Shown in pieces: positions 1 to 9,876 of a stretch of DNA of 38,980 nt (the stretch's first letter is position 1; every line of letters starts with the position of its first letter). Location of the stretch: assembly GCF_014904795.1 (NCBI RefSeq), contig NZ_JACZFS010000071.1:1-38980 (forward strand). The letters are read 5' to 3'. The position numbers were made by a program, and so were the translations under genes. The notes beneath the pieces are model-generated. The model was given only the letters and a program-made list of their open reading frames with translations, did no database searches and had not been told where the DNA came from. The stretch comes from Nisaea nitritireducens. GTDB lineage: Bacteria; Pseudomonadota; Alphaproteobacteria; Thalassobaculales; Thalassobaculaceae.

Positions 1-3000
1 ACCCAGCACCGGCTGCCCGTTCTCGGCGTGGACAGTCATGCGCAGGCTGTCATGCCGTGCGGTGAGGGCGGTAAGAGCGGAACGCAGGGCGGTCTCGTCG
101 AGAGCAGCGTCAAGGCCGAGGGCGGCGGTGATGTTGTAGGTGGCGGCTTGATCGCCGTCTTCCAGCTCGGCGAGGAACCAGAGGCGCTGTTGCGCGAAGG
201 AGAGAGGGAGCGTGTCGCGGTCATCCCGCCGGACGATCGGCGGCGGCGGTGTGCCGCGTCGCTCGGCCTCGATGGCGGCGGCCTGTGCCGAGAGGGTCGG
301 ATGCTCGAAGAGCAGGCGGAGGGCGATGTCGGCGCCGAAGGCGGCACGGATGCGGGAGAGCAGCTGCGTTGCCAGCAAGGAATGCCCGCCGAGATCGAAG
401 AAGTTGTCTGAACGTCCGACAGCGCCAGTCTTCAGCACGTCAGCCCAGAGACCCGCCAGCAGCTCCTCGCCCGGTGTCGCGGGCACAGCGGAGCCGCTCC
501 GCTCAACCATATCCGGTACTGGCAAAGCGCGTCTGTCGAGCTTGCCGGTCACGGTGAGCGGCAGGGCGTCGAGCACCATCACCTCCGACGGCACCATGTA
601 ACTTGGAAGCCGTTCCCGGCACCATGCAAGGGCGGTTTCCGGGCTTGCCATACCGGTCAAATAGGCGACCAGCCTCGGCTCGGTGGATGCTCCTTCCGGC
701 GTGTACAGGATCGCTGCCGCTGCGCGGGTCTCCGGATGGTCGCGGAGCACAGCTTCGATCTCTCCGAGCTCAATGCGGAAACCGCGGAGCTTGATCTGGC
801 CGTCGCGGCGCCCGACCATTTCCAGACACCCGTCCGGCAGGCGGCGGGCCATGTCGCCGCTGCGGTAGCGGGTGGCACCGGGGCGTGCCGGGTCCGCTTC
901 GAATGCGGGGGACTCCTGCTGCCAATAGCCGAGCGCGACATGCGGGCTGCAGATTGCGATTTCACCGAACAGATCCGTCGGTGCGCCGCTCTCGTCGAGC
1001 AGCTCGATCATTGTGCCATCGACCGGATAGCCAACAGGCACCGACGAGCGCCTCAGATCGCTTTCGTGATTGGCGAAGAACTGCAGTGTCACGGTCGACT
1101 CGGTCGGGCCGAGGCCATTGACGAAAAGGGTTCCGGGCTCGAAGCGCTGCCGGAAGGTCTCGAAATCGGCACGGGTGACGGCCTCGCCCCCCATGACCAC
1201 AAGCCGGATTGACGGCAGGCGGGTCTCCAGATCGGCAGTGAAAGCGCGGAAGACACTTGGGGTCGAGTGCCAGACGGTGATGCCCTCCTGTTCCAGCCAG
1301 GGCGCGCAGTCGGCGATGGACTGGTTGCGCGCGTCGAAGAGACAGAGCGTGGCGCCGTTAAGCAGCGCGCCATAGAAGTCCATCACCGCAGCGTCGAAAG
1401 CGTAGGACGCGACCTGGAGTAGACGGTCGTCGGAGGTGAGCCGCAGATTTTCGCTATAGCGCCGAATGAAGTGGAGAACGTTGCGATGGTTCTGCACCAC
1501 GCCCTTCGGCCGTCCGGTCGAGCCGGAGGTGTAGAGCAAATAAGCGACACTGTCGGGGGAGGTGTCGGGAAGCTCGGTTGCGGGAATCTGGTCCAGCCGG
1601 TCGAGCGAAATCAGGGTGCAGCCCGCTCCCGCGAGTGTTGCGGCGAGCTCTTCGTGCTCGGCTGTGCAGAGGATGATCTCGGCGCCGACATCTTCGAGGA
1701 TCGTCTGCAGTCTTTGTTGCGGTTGCGACGGATCGAGTGGGACATAGGTCCGTCCGGCTTGCAGCACGCCGAGCATGCCGATCGCCATGCTGGTATCGTG
1801 CGGCAGCAGCAGGGCCACCCGTCTGCTTTCGGGATGCTCCAGCAAGGTGGCGGCGAGGCGCCGGCTTTCCAGGTCCAGCGCGCCATAAGTGAGCGATTGT
1901 GTCGGCGTCCGGACCGCGATGCGGTCGTGGTGCAGAGCTACCTGTTCGGCGAAGCGGTCGGGGATCGAGCGTTCGATTGTCCCGAAACGGACGGGCGTTC
2001 CTGCCGGTTCAGGTATCTCGCGCCGCGCCGAAGGTTCGTCACGATCGAGCGATATTTCGGTCAGGGGGGCGTTCGGCTCTGCCGCAATGCCGCGCAGGAG
2101 CGTAAGGAAGCAGTCGCCGAGGAAAGCAACCGTCCCGTGCTCGAACAGGGCCGCGTTATATTGCAGCTCGCCGTCGAGCGATCCGTCCGGCTGTTCCGTG
2201 AAGCTCAGGTTCAGGTCGAACTTGGCCAGCAGGTCGTCCGTCTGACCAGTTTGTTCGACCTCGAGCCCGTCCAGTGTGATTTGCTCGCGCCGTGTGTTGA
2301 CCAGATTGATCATCACCTGGAACAGCGGGTTGTGGCTGAGGGAGCGGGATGGGCGGAGCTGCTCGACCAGATATTCAAAGGGCACATCCTGATGCGCATA
2401 GGCGGCGAGCGTTGACTGCCGGATCTCTGCTAGGAAGTTCCGGAAAGTTCCGGTCCGGGGCACTTCCGCGCGCATGACGAGGGTGTTCAGGAACAATCCC
2501 ACGATGTCCTCAAGCCGGCTGTCGCCGCGATTGGCCACCGGAACGCCGACGCTGATGTCGCGTTCGCCGCTGAAGCGGGACAGCAGCAGGTCGTAGGCCG
2601 CCAGCAGGACCATGAAGAGGGTGGCGTCATTTCCGCGTGCGAGTGCCCGTAGCGCGCCGCCAAGCTCCGCATCGATCCGCAGGGGGACGGCTCCGCCTTC
2701 ATGGACCTGGACAGCGGGGCGGGGATGGTCCGTCGGCAGATCGAGCAGCTCCGGCGCTCCCGCGAGATGATCCCGCCAGAAGGTGAGTGCGCGCTCCAGA
2801 GTTTCACCGCGGAGCCGCTGGTTTTGCCATCTGGCATAACTGGAATAGTTCAGCGCAGAGGCAGGCAGGGCTGCTTCAGATCCGGCACGGAAGGTTGCGT
2901 AGAGACGGGCTAGGTCGGCGATTAGAAGATCGATGGACCAGCCGTCGCTGATGATGTGGTGCATGTTGAAGAGCAGGCGGTGCCGCTTCGGTGCCAGCTC

Positions 3001-6000
3001 GATCAGGCAGAGCCGGAACAAGGGGCCGGTCGCGAGATCGAAGGGCACGCCGGAATGTTCCTCGCCGAGCCGCAGGGCTTCGGCTTCCGCGTCTTCCTCC
3101 GGACGATCGCTCAAGTCCAGTTCCGTCAGTGGATCGTAGGCGTCGAGGTAACGCGCGACGGGCCGGCCGGCCTTGAACGAGAAGCAGAGTCTCAGGCTGT
3201 CATGCCGGGTGACGAGCGCCGCCAGGGCCCGGCGGAGGGCGGTGCGGTCCAGATCGCCCCGGAGTTCGAGTGTGGCAGGCATGCTGTAGGCGGTACTCGG
3301 CCCTTCCAGCTGATCGAGGAACATCAGGCGCTGTTGCGCGAAGGAGGGCTCCGGATGCTCTCCGTCGGGGAGAGGCGTGATATCGGGTCGCGTCCGGTTT
3401 CGGCTCGCCTCGATTAGAGAAGCGAGCCCGACGAGGGTCGGCTTCTCGAACAGCTCGCGCAGCGACAGCTCAATCCTGAATGCATCCGTGACCCGGGCGA
3501 GCAACTGGACCGCGAGCAGGGAATGACCGCCTATGGAAAAGAAGTTCGCCTCGCGGTCAATCGCATCAAGGCCGAGAAGTCCTGCCCAGATTTCGGAGAG
3601 CACGCGTTCCGTCTTTCCGCGCGGTGGCTCGACGGCGCGCGGTGTCACTGTCAGGCTTGCCAGAGCGCGGCGGTCGAGCTTGCCGTTTGGCGTGACCGGC
3701 AGGCCGTCGAGACGGATCAGCCGGGATGGAACCATATAGGCTGGCAGGCGCCGTTCCAGGGCCGGGCGCAACTCCTCCGGGTCCAGTTCTGCATCAGCTG
3801 CCAGATAGCCGACCAGTTGCTCCTGCGCGCCGGTTTGCGAGACAACGACCGCGGCGTCCTTCACGCGCGGATCTGCGCGTAAGGCAGTCTCGATCTCTTC
3901 CAGCTCGATCCGGAAGCCGCGGAGCTTGATCTGCTGATCCCGGCGGCCGAGATAATCGAGCGTTCCGTCGTCGCGCCAGCAGGCGAGATCGCCGGTCGCG
4001 TAGTAGCGGCCTTTGCGGCCGGCGATTTTCATATCGATGAATTTGGCGTCGGTAAGATCCGGCTGTCCGAGATAACCGGCGCCGACGCCGATCCCGCCGA
4101 TAAAGAGTTCACCCGGCAGGCCCTCAGGCACTGGCGTACCGTTCGGATCGAGGAGAAGGACCCGGACATTGTCGATCGGGCGCCCGAGTGGGACTCCGGC
4201 CGCGCCCGAGGCAGGATCGAATGCGCCCGCCACCGCGACATCGGTACATTCCGTCGGGCCATAACTGTTCAGCACCGTCGCCTGGCAGGTCGGAGCAGCC
4301 AGCCAGTCGCGCAGCCGATCTGTCTGGATCGGCTCACCGCCCAGTATGATGTGGCGGAGGGACGAGAGCGGGGCGTAATCGTCTCCGGCCAGCAACGGAT
4401 AGAAGGCGCTCGGTGTGCAGTTGATCCAGGTGATCGCGTCTTCCGCGATGGTGCGGAGAAGCGCTGCCGGGTCATAGCCGATGCCGGGCTCTGGAAAATG
4501 AAGCGCGGCACCGGCGATCAGCGGCGCGAACAGGTTCTTCTGGGTCAGATCGAAACCGAGCGCGCTGACGAGCAGGCCGCGATCACCCTCGCCCAGATCC
4601 AGCGCCGTGCAATACCATTGCAGCAGGTTGGCGAAGCCTCTGTGGTAAACCCCGGCGCCCTTGGGCGCGCCGGTGGAGCCCGACGTGTAGATGACATAGA
4701 GCAGATCGCCCGGCTCGGGACGGGTGGCTGGATTGTCGATGCTTTCTTCCGCGAGCACCGACGCTATTGCGTCCAGCCGGCAGATTTCAGCCGTTGATGG
4801 CAGCCGATCCGCCAGATCGCCCGTGCTCAGGACAAATCGGGCTTTCGATCCGGAAAGCATGGCGTCCAGCCGGTCGGCCGGATAGGCAGGGTCGAGCGGG
4901 AGATAGGCGGCGCCCGACTTCACGATGCCAAGCAGTGCGACCACCGCCTCAGGACCGGGCTCGAGGCAAAGCGCGACGATGTCTCCGCGTCCGATACCGT
5001 GCTGGTTGAGATGGTGCGCGAGCTGGTTGGCGCTCGCATTGACCTCTGCGTAATCGAGGCTCTCCCGCCGGTCGACCAAGGCCGGTGCGTTCGGCTGGAG
5101 GGCGGCCCGTTCCTCTATGGCGTCGACCAGGGTTTTCGCGTCGAGATCCACCTCCGGGCCGTCACGCCAGCAGGCGATGTCGTGGTGCTCCTGTTTGGTG
5201 AGCAGCTCGATACTGTCGAGGCTGTCCTCCGGATCGGCCAAAGCGCTTCTCAGGAGTTGCTCGAAATGGCCGGCCATCCGCTGGATGCGGGCCTCGTCGA
5301 ATATGTCGGCGTTATATTCCCAGCGCGTGACGAAGCCGTCGTCACTCGGCTCGACATAGAGCGTCAGGTCGAATTTCGACACCGTGGCCGGTGGCGCCAG
5401 AAGACAGGTTTCAACGCCATCTAGAACCAGGTGTTCCAGCGGCGCGTTCTGCATCGCGAACATCACCTGGAAAAGCGGGCTGTGCATCAGGCTCCGCTCC
5501 GGCTGCAGATGGTCAACCAGCAGCTCGAAAGGCAGGTCCTGGTTGGCGTAGGCACGGAGACAGCGGCGCCGGGTCTCGGCAACGAGTGCGGCAAAATCCG
5601 ATGCGTCGTCGTCGCGCCAGCGGAGGGCAAGGGTATTGACGAACATGCCCGCCAGATCTTCGCATTCTCGCAGGCGCCGGTTGGCGACCGGGGAGCCGAT
5701 AAGAAGATCCTGCTGTCCGCTATAGCGCGAGAGCAGGAGGCCGAAGGCGGAGATCAGGGTCATGAAATCCGTCGCGCCGTGGCCCCGGTTGAAGCCCCGT
5801 ATCTTCTCGGTGAGACCGGCGTCCAGAGTGCGTGTAAGGAGGCCGCCGCGATAGCTGCGCGTCTTCGGATGAGGGCGGTCGGACGGCAGCTCAATCAGGG
5901 TCGGCGCGCCGTCGAGCTCAGCGGTCCAATGGTCGAGCTGGCGCGTCAGCGGCTCGCCCTGCAGCCACTCGTTTTGCCAGCTGGCAAAATCACCGTATGT

Positions 6001-9000
6001 GATGGCCAGACTCGTCAGATCGGCGGTCTTGCCCTGCGTCTCTGCCCGGTAGAGAGCGGAGATATCACGCACGAGAATATCGATGGTCCAGCCATCGCTG
6101 ACGATGTGGTGGATGTTGAAGAGCAACCAGTGAGTCCGGTCGTCGAGTTGCAGCAAATGCAGACGGAAGAGCGGGCCTTCGGAAAGGTCGAAGGGCTGGG
6201 AGCCATGGCTGCGGGCCAGGCGCTGGGCCTCGGCCTCACGTTCGCTGGCAGATAGCGACGTCAGATCCGTGACGCGCAGCGGATCATAGGGCGCGATCAC
6301 CTCCGCCACGGGGGCTCCCTTGGAGGAGGGGAAACGGTTTCTGAGGCCGGTGTGCCGTGCGACCAGCGCCCGGGCTGCAGCGCCAAGTGCGCTCGCGTCG
6401 AGTGAGCCGCGCAACTCCAGCGTTGCCGGCATGTTGTAGGTGGCGCTGGGACCCTCAAGCTGTTCCAGAAACCACAGCCGGCGCTGGGCGAAGGAGAGGG
6501 GCGCGGTGCTGGCATCCGGCGCGTGTGTGATGGGCGGCAGGCGTTCGCCGTCCCGGAGCTGTTCGATCCGTTCCGCCAGTCCGGCGATTGTCGGCGCCTC
6601 GAACAAGGCGCTGAGCGGCAGGTCCACGTCGAAACTGTCGCGCAGACGGGTGACGAGACGCATGGCGATCAGGGAATGGCCGCCCAGTTCGAAGAAGTTG
6701 GCGGTTATCCCGACCCGGTCATGGCCAAGCAGATCGGACCAGATTTCAGCCATAAGTGCCTCGGCTTCGTTGCGCGGGGCGACGAATGCCTCATCCGCTT
6801 CAACCGACGGCTTGGGGAGCGCGCGGCGATTGAGCTTGCCGCTGGAGGTTTTCGGAAGTTCCGGAAGCAGGATCAGGCTGCTGGGAACCATTGGTGCCGA
6901 CAGGTTCGCGCGCAGATGATCCATGAGATCTGCTTGCAAAGAGTTGGAGGCGGTCGTCCCGTCAGATGGGGCTACATAGGCGGCGAGGCGCTTGGACGAG
7001 CCGGTGCCTGACAGGATGACAGCGGCTTCGCCGACGGCGGGGTGCCCGCTCAGGACGGCTTCGATCTCGCCAAGCTCGACACGCACGCCGCGCAGTTTGA
7101 CCTGATCGTCTCGTCGTCCGAGATAGTCGATCAACCCGTCCGCACGCCAGCGGGCGAAGTCCCCGGTTCGGTAAATCCGGCCATGTTCCGGATGCTCCAC
7201 GAACCGCTCGGCGGTGAGGTCCGGCCGCTCCAGGTAGCCGTCGGCAAGGCAGGGGCCGGCGATGCAAAGCTCACCCGGAACGCCGACCGGCACAGGCTGA
7301 CCCGCCTCATCCAGAAGATGGATCGCGACATTGCCGATCGGCCGTCCGATTGGCGGTAGGTCGTCCCATTCCGCCACATCGCCAGGCAGGCTGTAAGCGG
7401 TCGCGACGTGGCTTTCGGTCGGGCCGTAATGGTTATGCAGCCTGCAGGCGCTGCGCTCAAAGACCGCTCTTATCGCAGGCGTCGTTCGCAATTGCTCACC
7501 GGCGGTCACAATGTCGCGGAGGCTGGCTGAAAGTGCCTTGTAGCCCGCACTCTCCGCAAGATGTTGCAGGGCGACGAACGGCATAAAGGCGCGCTCGACA
7601 TTCCGGCTTTCTATCCAGTCGAGCAAGGCGCGACCGTCCCGGCGGCGGGTCTCGTCGATCAGCACCAGCGTCCCGCCGGAACACCAGGTCGAGGCGATTT
7701 CCTGAAATGAGACATCGAAGGTCAGCGGCGTGTATTGAAGCGTGCGTGCCGGTTCTTCCAAACCGGCCTGGGTCATCTGCCAGCCAACGAGATTGACGAG
7801 CGCCCGGTGCGGCATGGCGACGCCTTTCGGGCGGCCCGTCGAACCCGAGGTGAACAGCACATAGACAAGATCTTCCGGGCCAGCGGGGCAAGCGGGCGCT
7901 TCCGCGTTGCCTGTGGTGAGGATCGGGTCGTCCGGATAGAGCGTGATGATGGGGGTGGCATCCTCCGGCATCCGTTCCTTGCCTGCCGGGTCGGTCAGCA
8001 GAACTGCCGCTTCGCTTTCCCTCAGAAGGAAGTGGATCCGCTCTGCCGGGTCTTCGGGATCGACTGGAAGGCATGCGCCGCCGGCCCGGAGCACTCCGAG
8101 GACAGCAATCAATTGTTCGGCTGAACGTGGAAGTGCCATTGCCACCACGTTGTTCGCGCCGACACCGCGTGCCTGGAGATGGCGCGCCAGTCGGCAGGCG
8201 CGGGCGTCGAGTTCGGCATAGCTCAGTTGCGTATGGCCAGACTCCAGCGCTATCGCATCCGGACATGCGGCGACCTTAGCGGCAATCAGTTCAACCAGGT
8301 TCGCGACCGGCGGCACCGGGCATTCAGCCTCGGTCCAGTCCCGGATCCGGGCGGCTTCTGTCTCCGAGAGCAGAGGGAGGCTTTGAAGCGGTTGGTCCGG
8401 CCGGTCTAGCAGCGCTTCCAGCAGACGCTCGAAATGGCCTTCCATGCGGGCAATCGTGTCGGTTTCGAACAGGGCGCTCGCATATTCCCAGGTGAGGCGG
8501 AAACTTTCCTCCCGGTCGAGCGCGGTGAGCGTCAGGTCGAAGACCGCGCCGCGCTGACCGCCGATCAGCATCTCGCTGAAAAGCCCTTGTTCGAGAAGTG
8601 GCGTGCCGGTCTCGCGCTCATAAACGAAAGCGACCTGAAAGAGGGGGGAGCGGCTGGTGTCGCGCTCCGGCTGCAATCGTTCAACCAACAGCGGGAATGG
8701 ATAGGATTGATGCTCCAGCGCACCAAGAACGGTATCGCGCAGCGCGGAGAGATAGTCCGGAGCGGACAGATCGTCGGTCACGTTGAGGCGCAGGGTCACC
8801 GGATTGACGAAATAGCCGACGAGATCCTTCAGCTCCGGCTGGGTCCGCCCGAGCATTGGCGAGCCGATCAGGATTTCGCGCTGACCGCTATAACGGCGCA
8901 TCAGGAGGCCGAATATGCCGAGCAGAAGGACATAAGGCGTTACCTCAAGGCGCTGGGCGGCATCCTTGATCTTCTGACTGAGAGTCGGGTCCAGAATCTG

Positions 9001-9876
9001 AACCCGGGTGGCGCCGGCATGGTTCTGCCGGGGCGGGCGAGGCGCGTCCGTCGGAAGATCGAGCGCTGGAAGCTCGCCCTCCAGCGTGTCCAGCCAATAG
9101 GCCTCGGCACGTTTTCCCGCCGGGGCGGCAAGGCTTTTCTGGGACCAGTCGACATAGTCGCTGTGCGTCCAGGGCAAGGGCGGCAATGCCGCCGGCTGAT
9201 CTCCGCATGCCGCCCGATAGAGGCTGGAAAGCTCCGCCATGAGGATTTCGAGGGAACGGAAATCGACGGTAATATGATGCGCCACAAAGGCGAGGACCGG
9301 CGTCGGCAGCGTGCCGTTCATCACCCCGGTGAAGAGATGCCAGCGAACGGGCGGGGCGGCTTCAAGATCGAACGGAGTGTCGGCGAACTCCGCTATTGCC
9401 TCCTTGACCTCCGCCGGACTCCAGCCGGTGACGTCAGTGGTCTGGACATCGACGGGCGCGGGCGGCGTGACGGTCCGGAAGGGCGTGCCGTTGGCGGTGT
9501 CGAAGCGGCTGCGGAGTCCGTCATGCCGTTCCGTCAGTTTGTCGATTGCGGCCTGAAGAGCGCCTATGTCGAGGTCTCGCCGCATGCGGGCGGCGAACAG
9601 GGTGTTGTAGGCGATGCTCTGCCGGTCGAGCTCGTACAGGAACCAGAGCGCTTCCTGACCAACAGAGAGCGGTTCTGTCCCGGGGGGCAATTCTTCCGGG
9701 AACGCGTCCGGCGCGCGGCCCAGATAGTCGATCAGGTCCGACTTGCGATCACGGATTTCGGTCAGCACCTCTTCGTCAAGGGCTTCGCTCGGGCCGTGAT
9801 ACCGGATCTGACCTTCGGTCACGGAAAGCTCGACCCGGCGTTCCGCCAGGCTTTTTACAAATTCTGCGATTGTCAT
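1..9876 (-). CDS. Non-ribosomal peptide synthetase, three full modules plus start of a fourth (partial, runs off left edge)
   Basis: The frame is open from ATG at 9876 to base 1 (3292 codons) with no stop. Domains by approximate residue: TubC-type N-terminal docking domain 1-55; C1 67-500; A1 525-1015; PCP1 with Ser1068; C2 1125-1555; A2 1580-2065; PCP2 with Ser2119; C3 2177-2600; A3 2630-3115; PCP3 with Ser3166; C4 from 3222, cut. C2 and C3 have the canonical HHxxxDG (HHIVSDG, HHIISDG); C1 has HHITVDF. Each A domain keeps the TSGSTG(R/A)PKG loop, the YGPTE or LGPTE motif and the A10 lysine. Binding-pocket residues read by eye are A1 DVQFVAHVA, close to published proline codes; A2 DLKNIGSDV and A3 DAMHVGGVT, which I cannot assign. 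No epimerase, methyltransferase or thioesterase is visible; the release domain must lie beyond base 1. The ATG overlaps the TGA of the upstream PKS, so the two are translationally coupled and it should accept the polyketide chain. Confidence 0.96.
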   Translation of the reverse strand, partial: MTIAEFVKSLAERRVELSVTEGQIRYHGPSEALDEEVLTEIRDRKSDLIDYLGRAPDAFPEELPPGTEPLSVGQEALWFLYELDRQSIAYNTLFAARMRRDLDIGALQAAIDKLTERHDGLRSRFDTANGTPFRTVTPPAPVDVQTTDVTGWSPAEVKEAIAEFADTPFDLEAAPPVRWHLFTGVMNGTLPTPVLAFVAHHITVDFRSLEILMAELSSLYRAACGDQPAALPPLPWTHSDYVDWSQKSLAAPAGKRAEAYWLDTLEGELPALDLPTDAPRPPRQNHAGATRVQILDPTLSQKIKDAAQRLEVTPYVLLLGIFGLLMRRYSGQREILIGSPMLGRTQPELKDLVGYFVNPVTLRLNVTDDLSAPDYLSALRDTVLGALEHQSYPFPLLVERLQPERDTSRSPLFQVAFVYERETGTPLLEQGLFSEMLIGGQRGAVFDLTLTALDREESFRLTWEYASALFETDTIARMEGHFERLLEALLDRPDQPLQSLPLLSETEAARIRDWTEAECPVPPVANLVELIAAKVAACPDAIALESGHTQLSYAELDARACRLARHLQARGVGANNVVAMALPRSAEQLIAVLGVLRAGGACLPVDPEDPAERIHFLLRESEAAVLLTDPAGKERMPEDATPIITLYPDDPILTTGNAEAPACPAGPEDLVYVLFTSGSTGRPKGVAMPHRALVNLVGWQMTQAGLEEPARTLQYTPLTFDVSFQEIASTWCSGGTLVLIDETRRRDGRALLDWIESRNVERAFMPFVALQHLAESAGYKALSASLRDIVTAGEQLRTTPAIRAVFERSACRLHNHYGPTESHVATAYSLPGDVAEWDDLPPIGRPIGNVAIHLLDEAGQPVPVGVPGELCIAGPCLADGYLERPDLTAERFVEHPEHGRIYRTGDFARWRADGLIDYLGRRDDQVKLRGVRVELGEIEAVLSGHPAVGEAAVILSGTGSSKRLAAYVAPSDGTTASNSLQADLMDHLRANLSAPMVPSSLILLPELPKTSSGKLNRRALPKPSVEADEAFVAPRNEAEALMAEIWSDLLGHDRVGITANFFELGGHSLIAMRLVTRLRDSFDVDLPLSALFEAPTIAGLAERIEQLRDGERLPPITHAPDASTAPLSFAQRRLWFLEQLEGPSATYNMPATLELRGSLDASALGAAARALVARHTGLRNRFPSSKGAPVAEVIAPYDPLRVTDLTSLSASEREAEAQRLARSHGSQPFDLSEGPLFRLHLLQLDDRTHWLLFNIHHIVSDGWTIDILVRDISALYRAETQGKTADLTSLAITYGDFASWQNEWLQGEPLTRQLDHWTAELDGAPTLIELPSDRPHPKTRSYRGGLLTRTLDAGLTEKIRGFNRGHGATDFMTLISAFGLLLSRYSGQQDLLIGSPVANRRLRECEDLAGMFVNTLALRWRDDDASDFAALVAETRRRCLRAYANQDLPFELLVDHLQPERSLMHSPLFQVMFAMQNAPLEHLVLDGVETCLLAPPATVSKFDLTLYVEPSDDGFVTRWEYNADIFDEARIQRMAGHFEQLLRSALADPEDSLDSIELLTKQEHHDIACWRDGPEVDLDAKTLVDAIEERAALQPNAPALVDRRESLDYAEVNASANQLAHHLNQHGIGRGDIVALCLEPGPEAVVALLGIVKSGAAYLPLDPAYPADRLDAMLSGSKARFVLSTGDLADRLPSTAEICRLDAIASVLAEESIDNPATRPEPGDLLYVIYTSGSTGAPKGAGVYHRGFANLLQWYCTALDLGEGDRGLLVSALGFDLTQKNLFAPLIAGAALHFPEPGIGYDPAALLRTIAEDAITWINCTPSAFYPLLAGDDYAPLSSLRHIILGGEPIQTDRLRDWLAAPTCQATVLNSYGPTECTDVAVAGAFDPASGAAGVPLGRPIDNVRVLLLDPNGTPVPEGLPGELFIGGIGVGAGYLGQPDLTDAKFIDMKIAGRKGRYYATGDLACWRDDGTLDYLGRRDQQIKLRGFRIELEEIETALRADPRVKDAAVVVSQTGAQEQLVGYLAADAELDPEELRPALERRLPAYMVPSRLIRLDGLPVTPNGKLDRRALASLTVTPRAVEPPRGKTERVLSEIWAGLLGLDAIDREANFFSIGGHSLLAVQLLARVTDAFRIELSLRELFEKPTLVGLASLIEASRNRTRPDITPLPDGEHPEPSFAQQRLMFLDQLEGPSTAYSMPATLELRGDLDRTALRRALAALVTRHDSLRLCFSFKAGRPVARYLDAYDPLTELDLSDRPEEDAEAEALRLGEEHSGVPFDLATGPLFRLCLIELAPKRHRLLFNMHHIISDGWSIDLLIADLARLYATFRAGSEAALPASALNYSSYARWQNQRLRGETLERALTFWRDHLAGAPELLDLPTDHPRPAVQVHEGGAVPLRIDAELGGALRALARGNDATLFMVLLAAYDLLLSRFSGERDISVGVPVANRGDSRLEDIVGLFLNTLVMRAEVPRTGTFRNFLAEIRQSTLAAYAHQDVPFEYLVEQLRPSRSLSHNPLFQVMINLVNTRREQITLDGLEVEQTGQTDDLLAKFDLNLSFTEQPDGSLDGELQYNAALFEHGTVAFLGDCFLTLLRGIAAEPNAPLTEISLDRDEPSARREIPEPAGTPVRFGTIERSIPDRFAEQVALHHDRIAVRTPTQSLTYGALDLESRRLAATLLEHPESRRVALLLPHDTSMAIGMLGVLQAGRTYVPLDPSQPQQRLQTILEDVGAEIILCTAEHEELAATLAGAGCTLISLDRLDQIPATELPDTSPDSVAYLLYTSGSTGRPKGVVQNHRNVLHFIRRYSENLRLTSDDRLLQVASYAFDAAVMDFYGALLNGATLCLFDARNQSIADCAPWLEQEGITVWHSTPSVFRAFTADLETRLPSIRLVVMGGEAVTRADFETFRQRFEPGTLFVNGLGPTESTVTLQFFANHESDLRRSSVPVGYPVDGTMIELLDESGAPTDLFGEIAICSPHVALGYWQQESPAFEADPARPGATRYRSGDMARRLPDGCLEMVGRRDGQIKLRGFRIELGEIEAVLRDHPETRAAAAILYTPEGASTEPRLVAYLTGMASPETALAWCRERLPSYMVPSEVMVLDALPLTVTGKLDRRALPVPDMVERSGSAVPATPGEELLAGLWADVLKTGAVGRSDNFFDLGGHSLLATQLLSRIRAAFGADIALRLLFEHPTLSAQAAAIEAERRGTPPPPIVRRDDRDTLPLSFAQQRLWFLAELEDGDQAATYNITAALGLDAALDETALRSALTALTARHDSLRMTVHAENGQPVLG

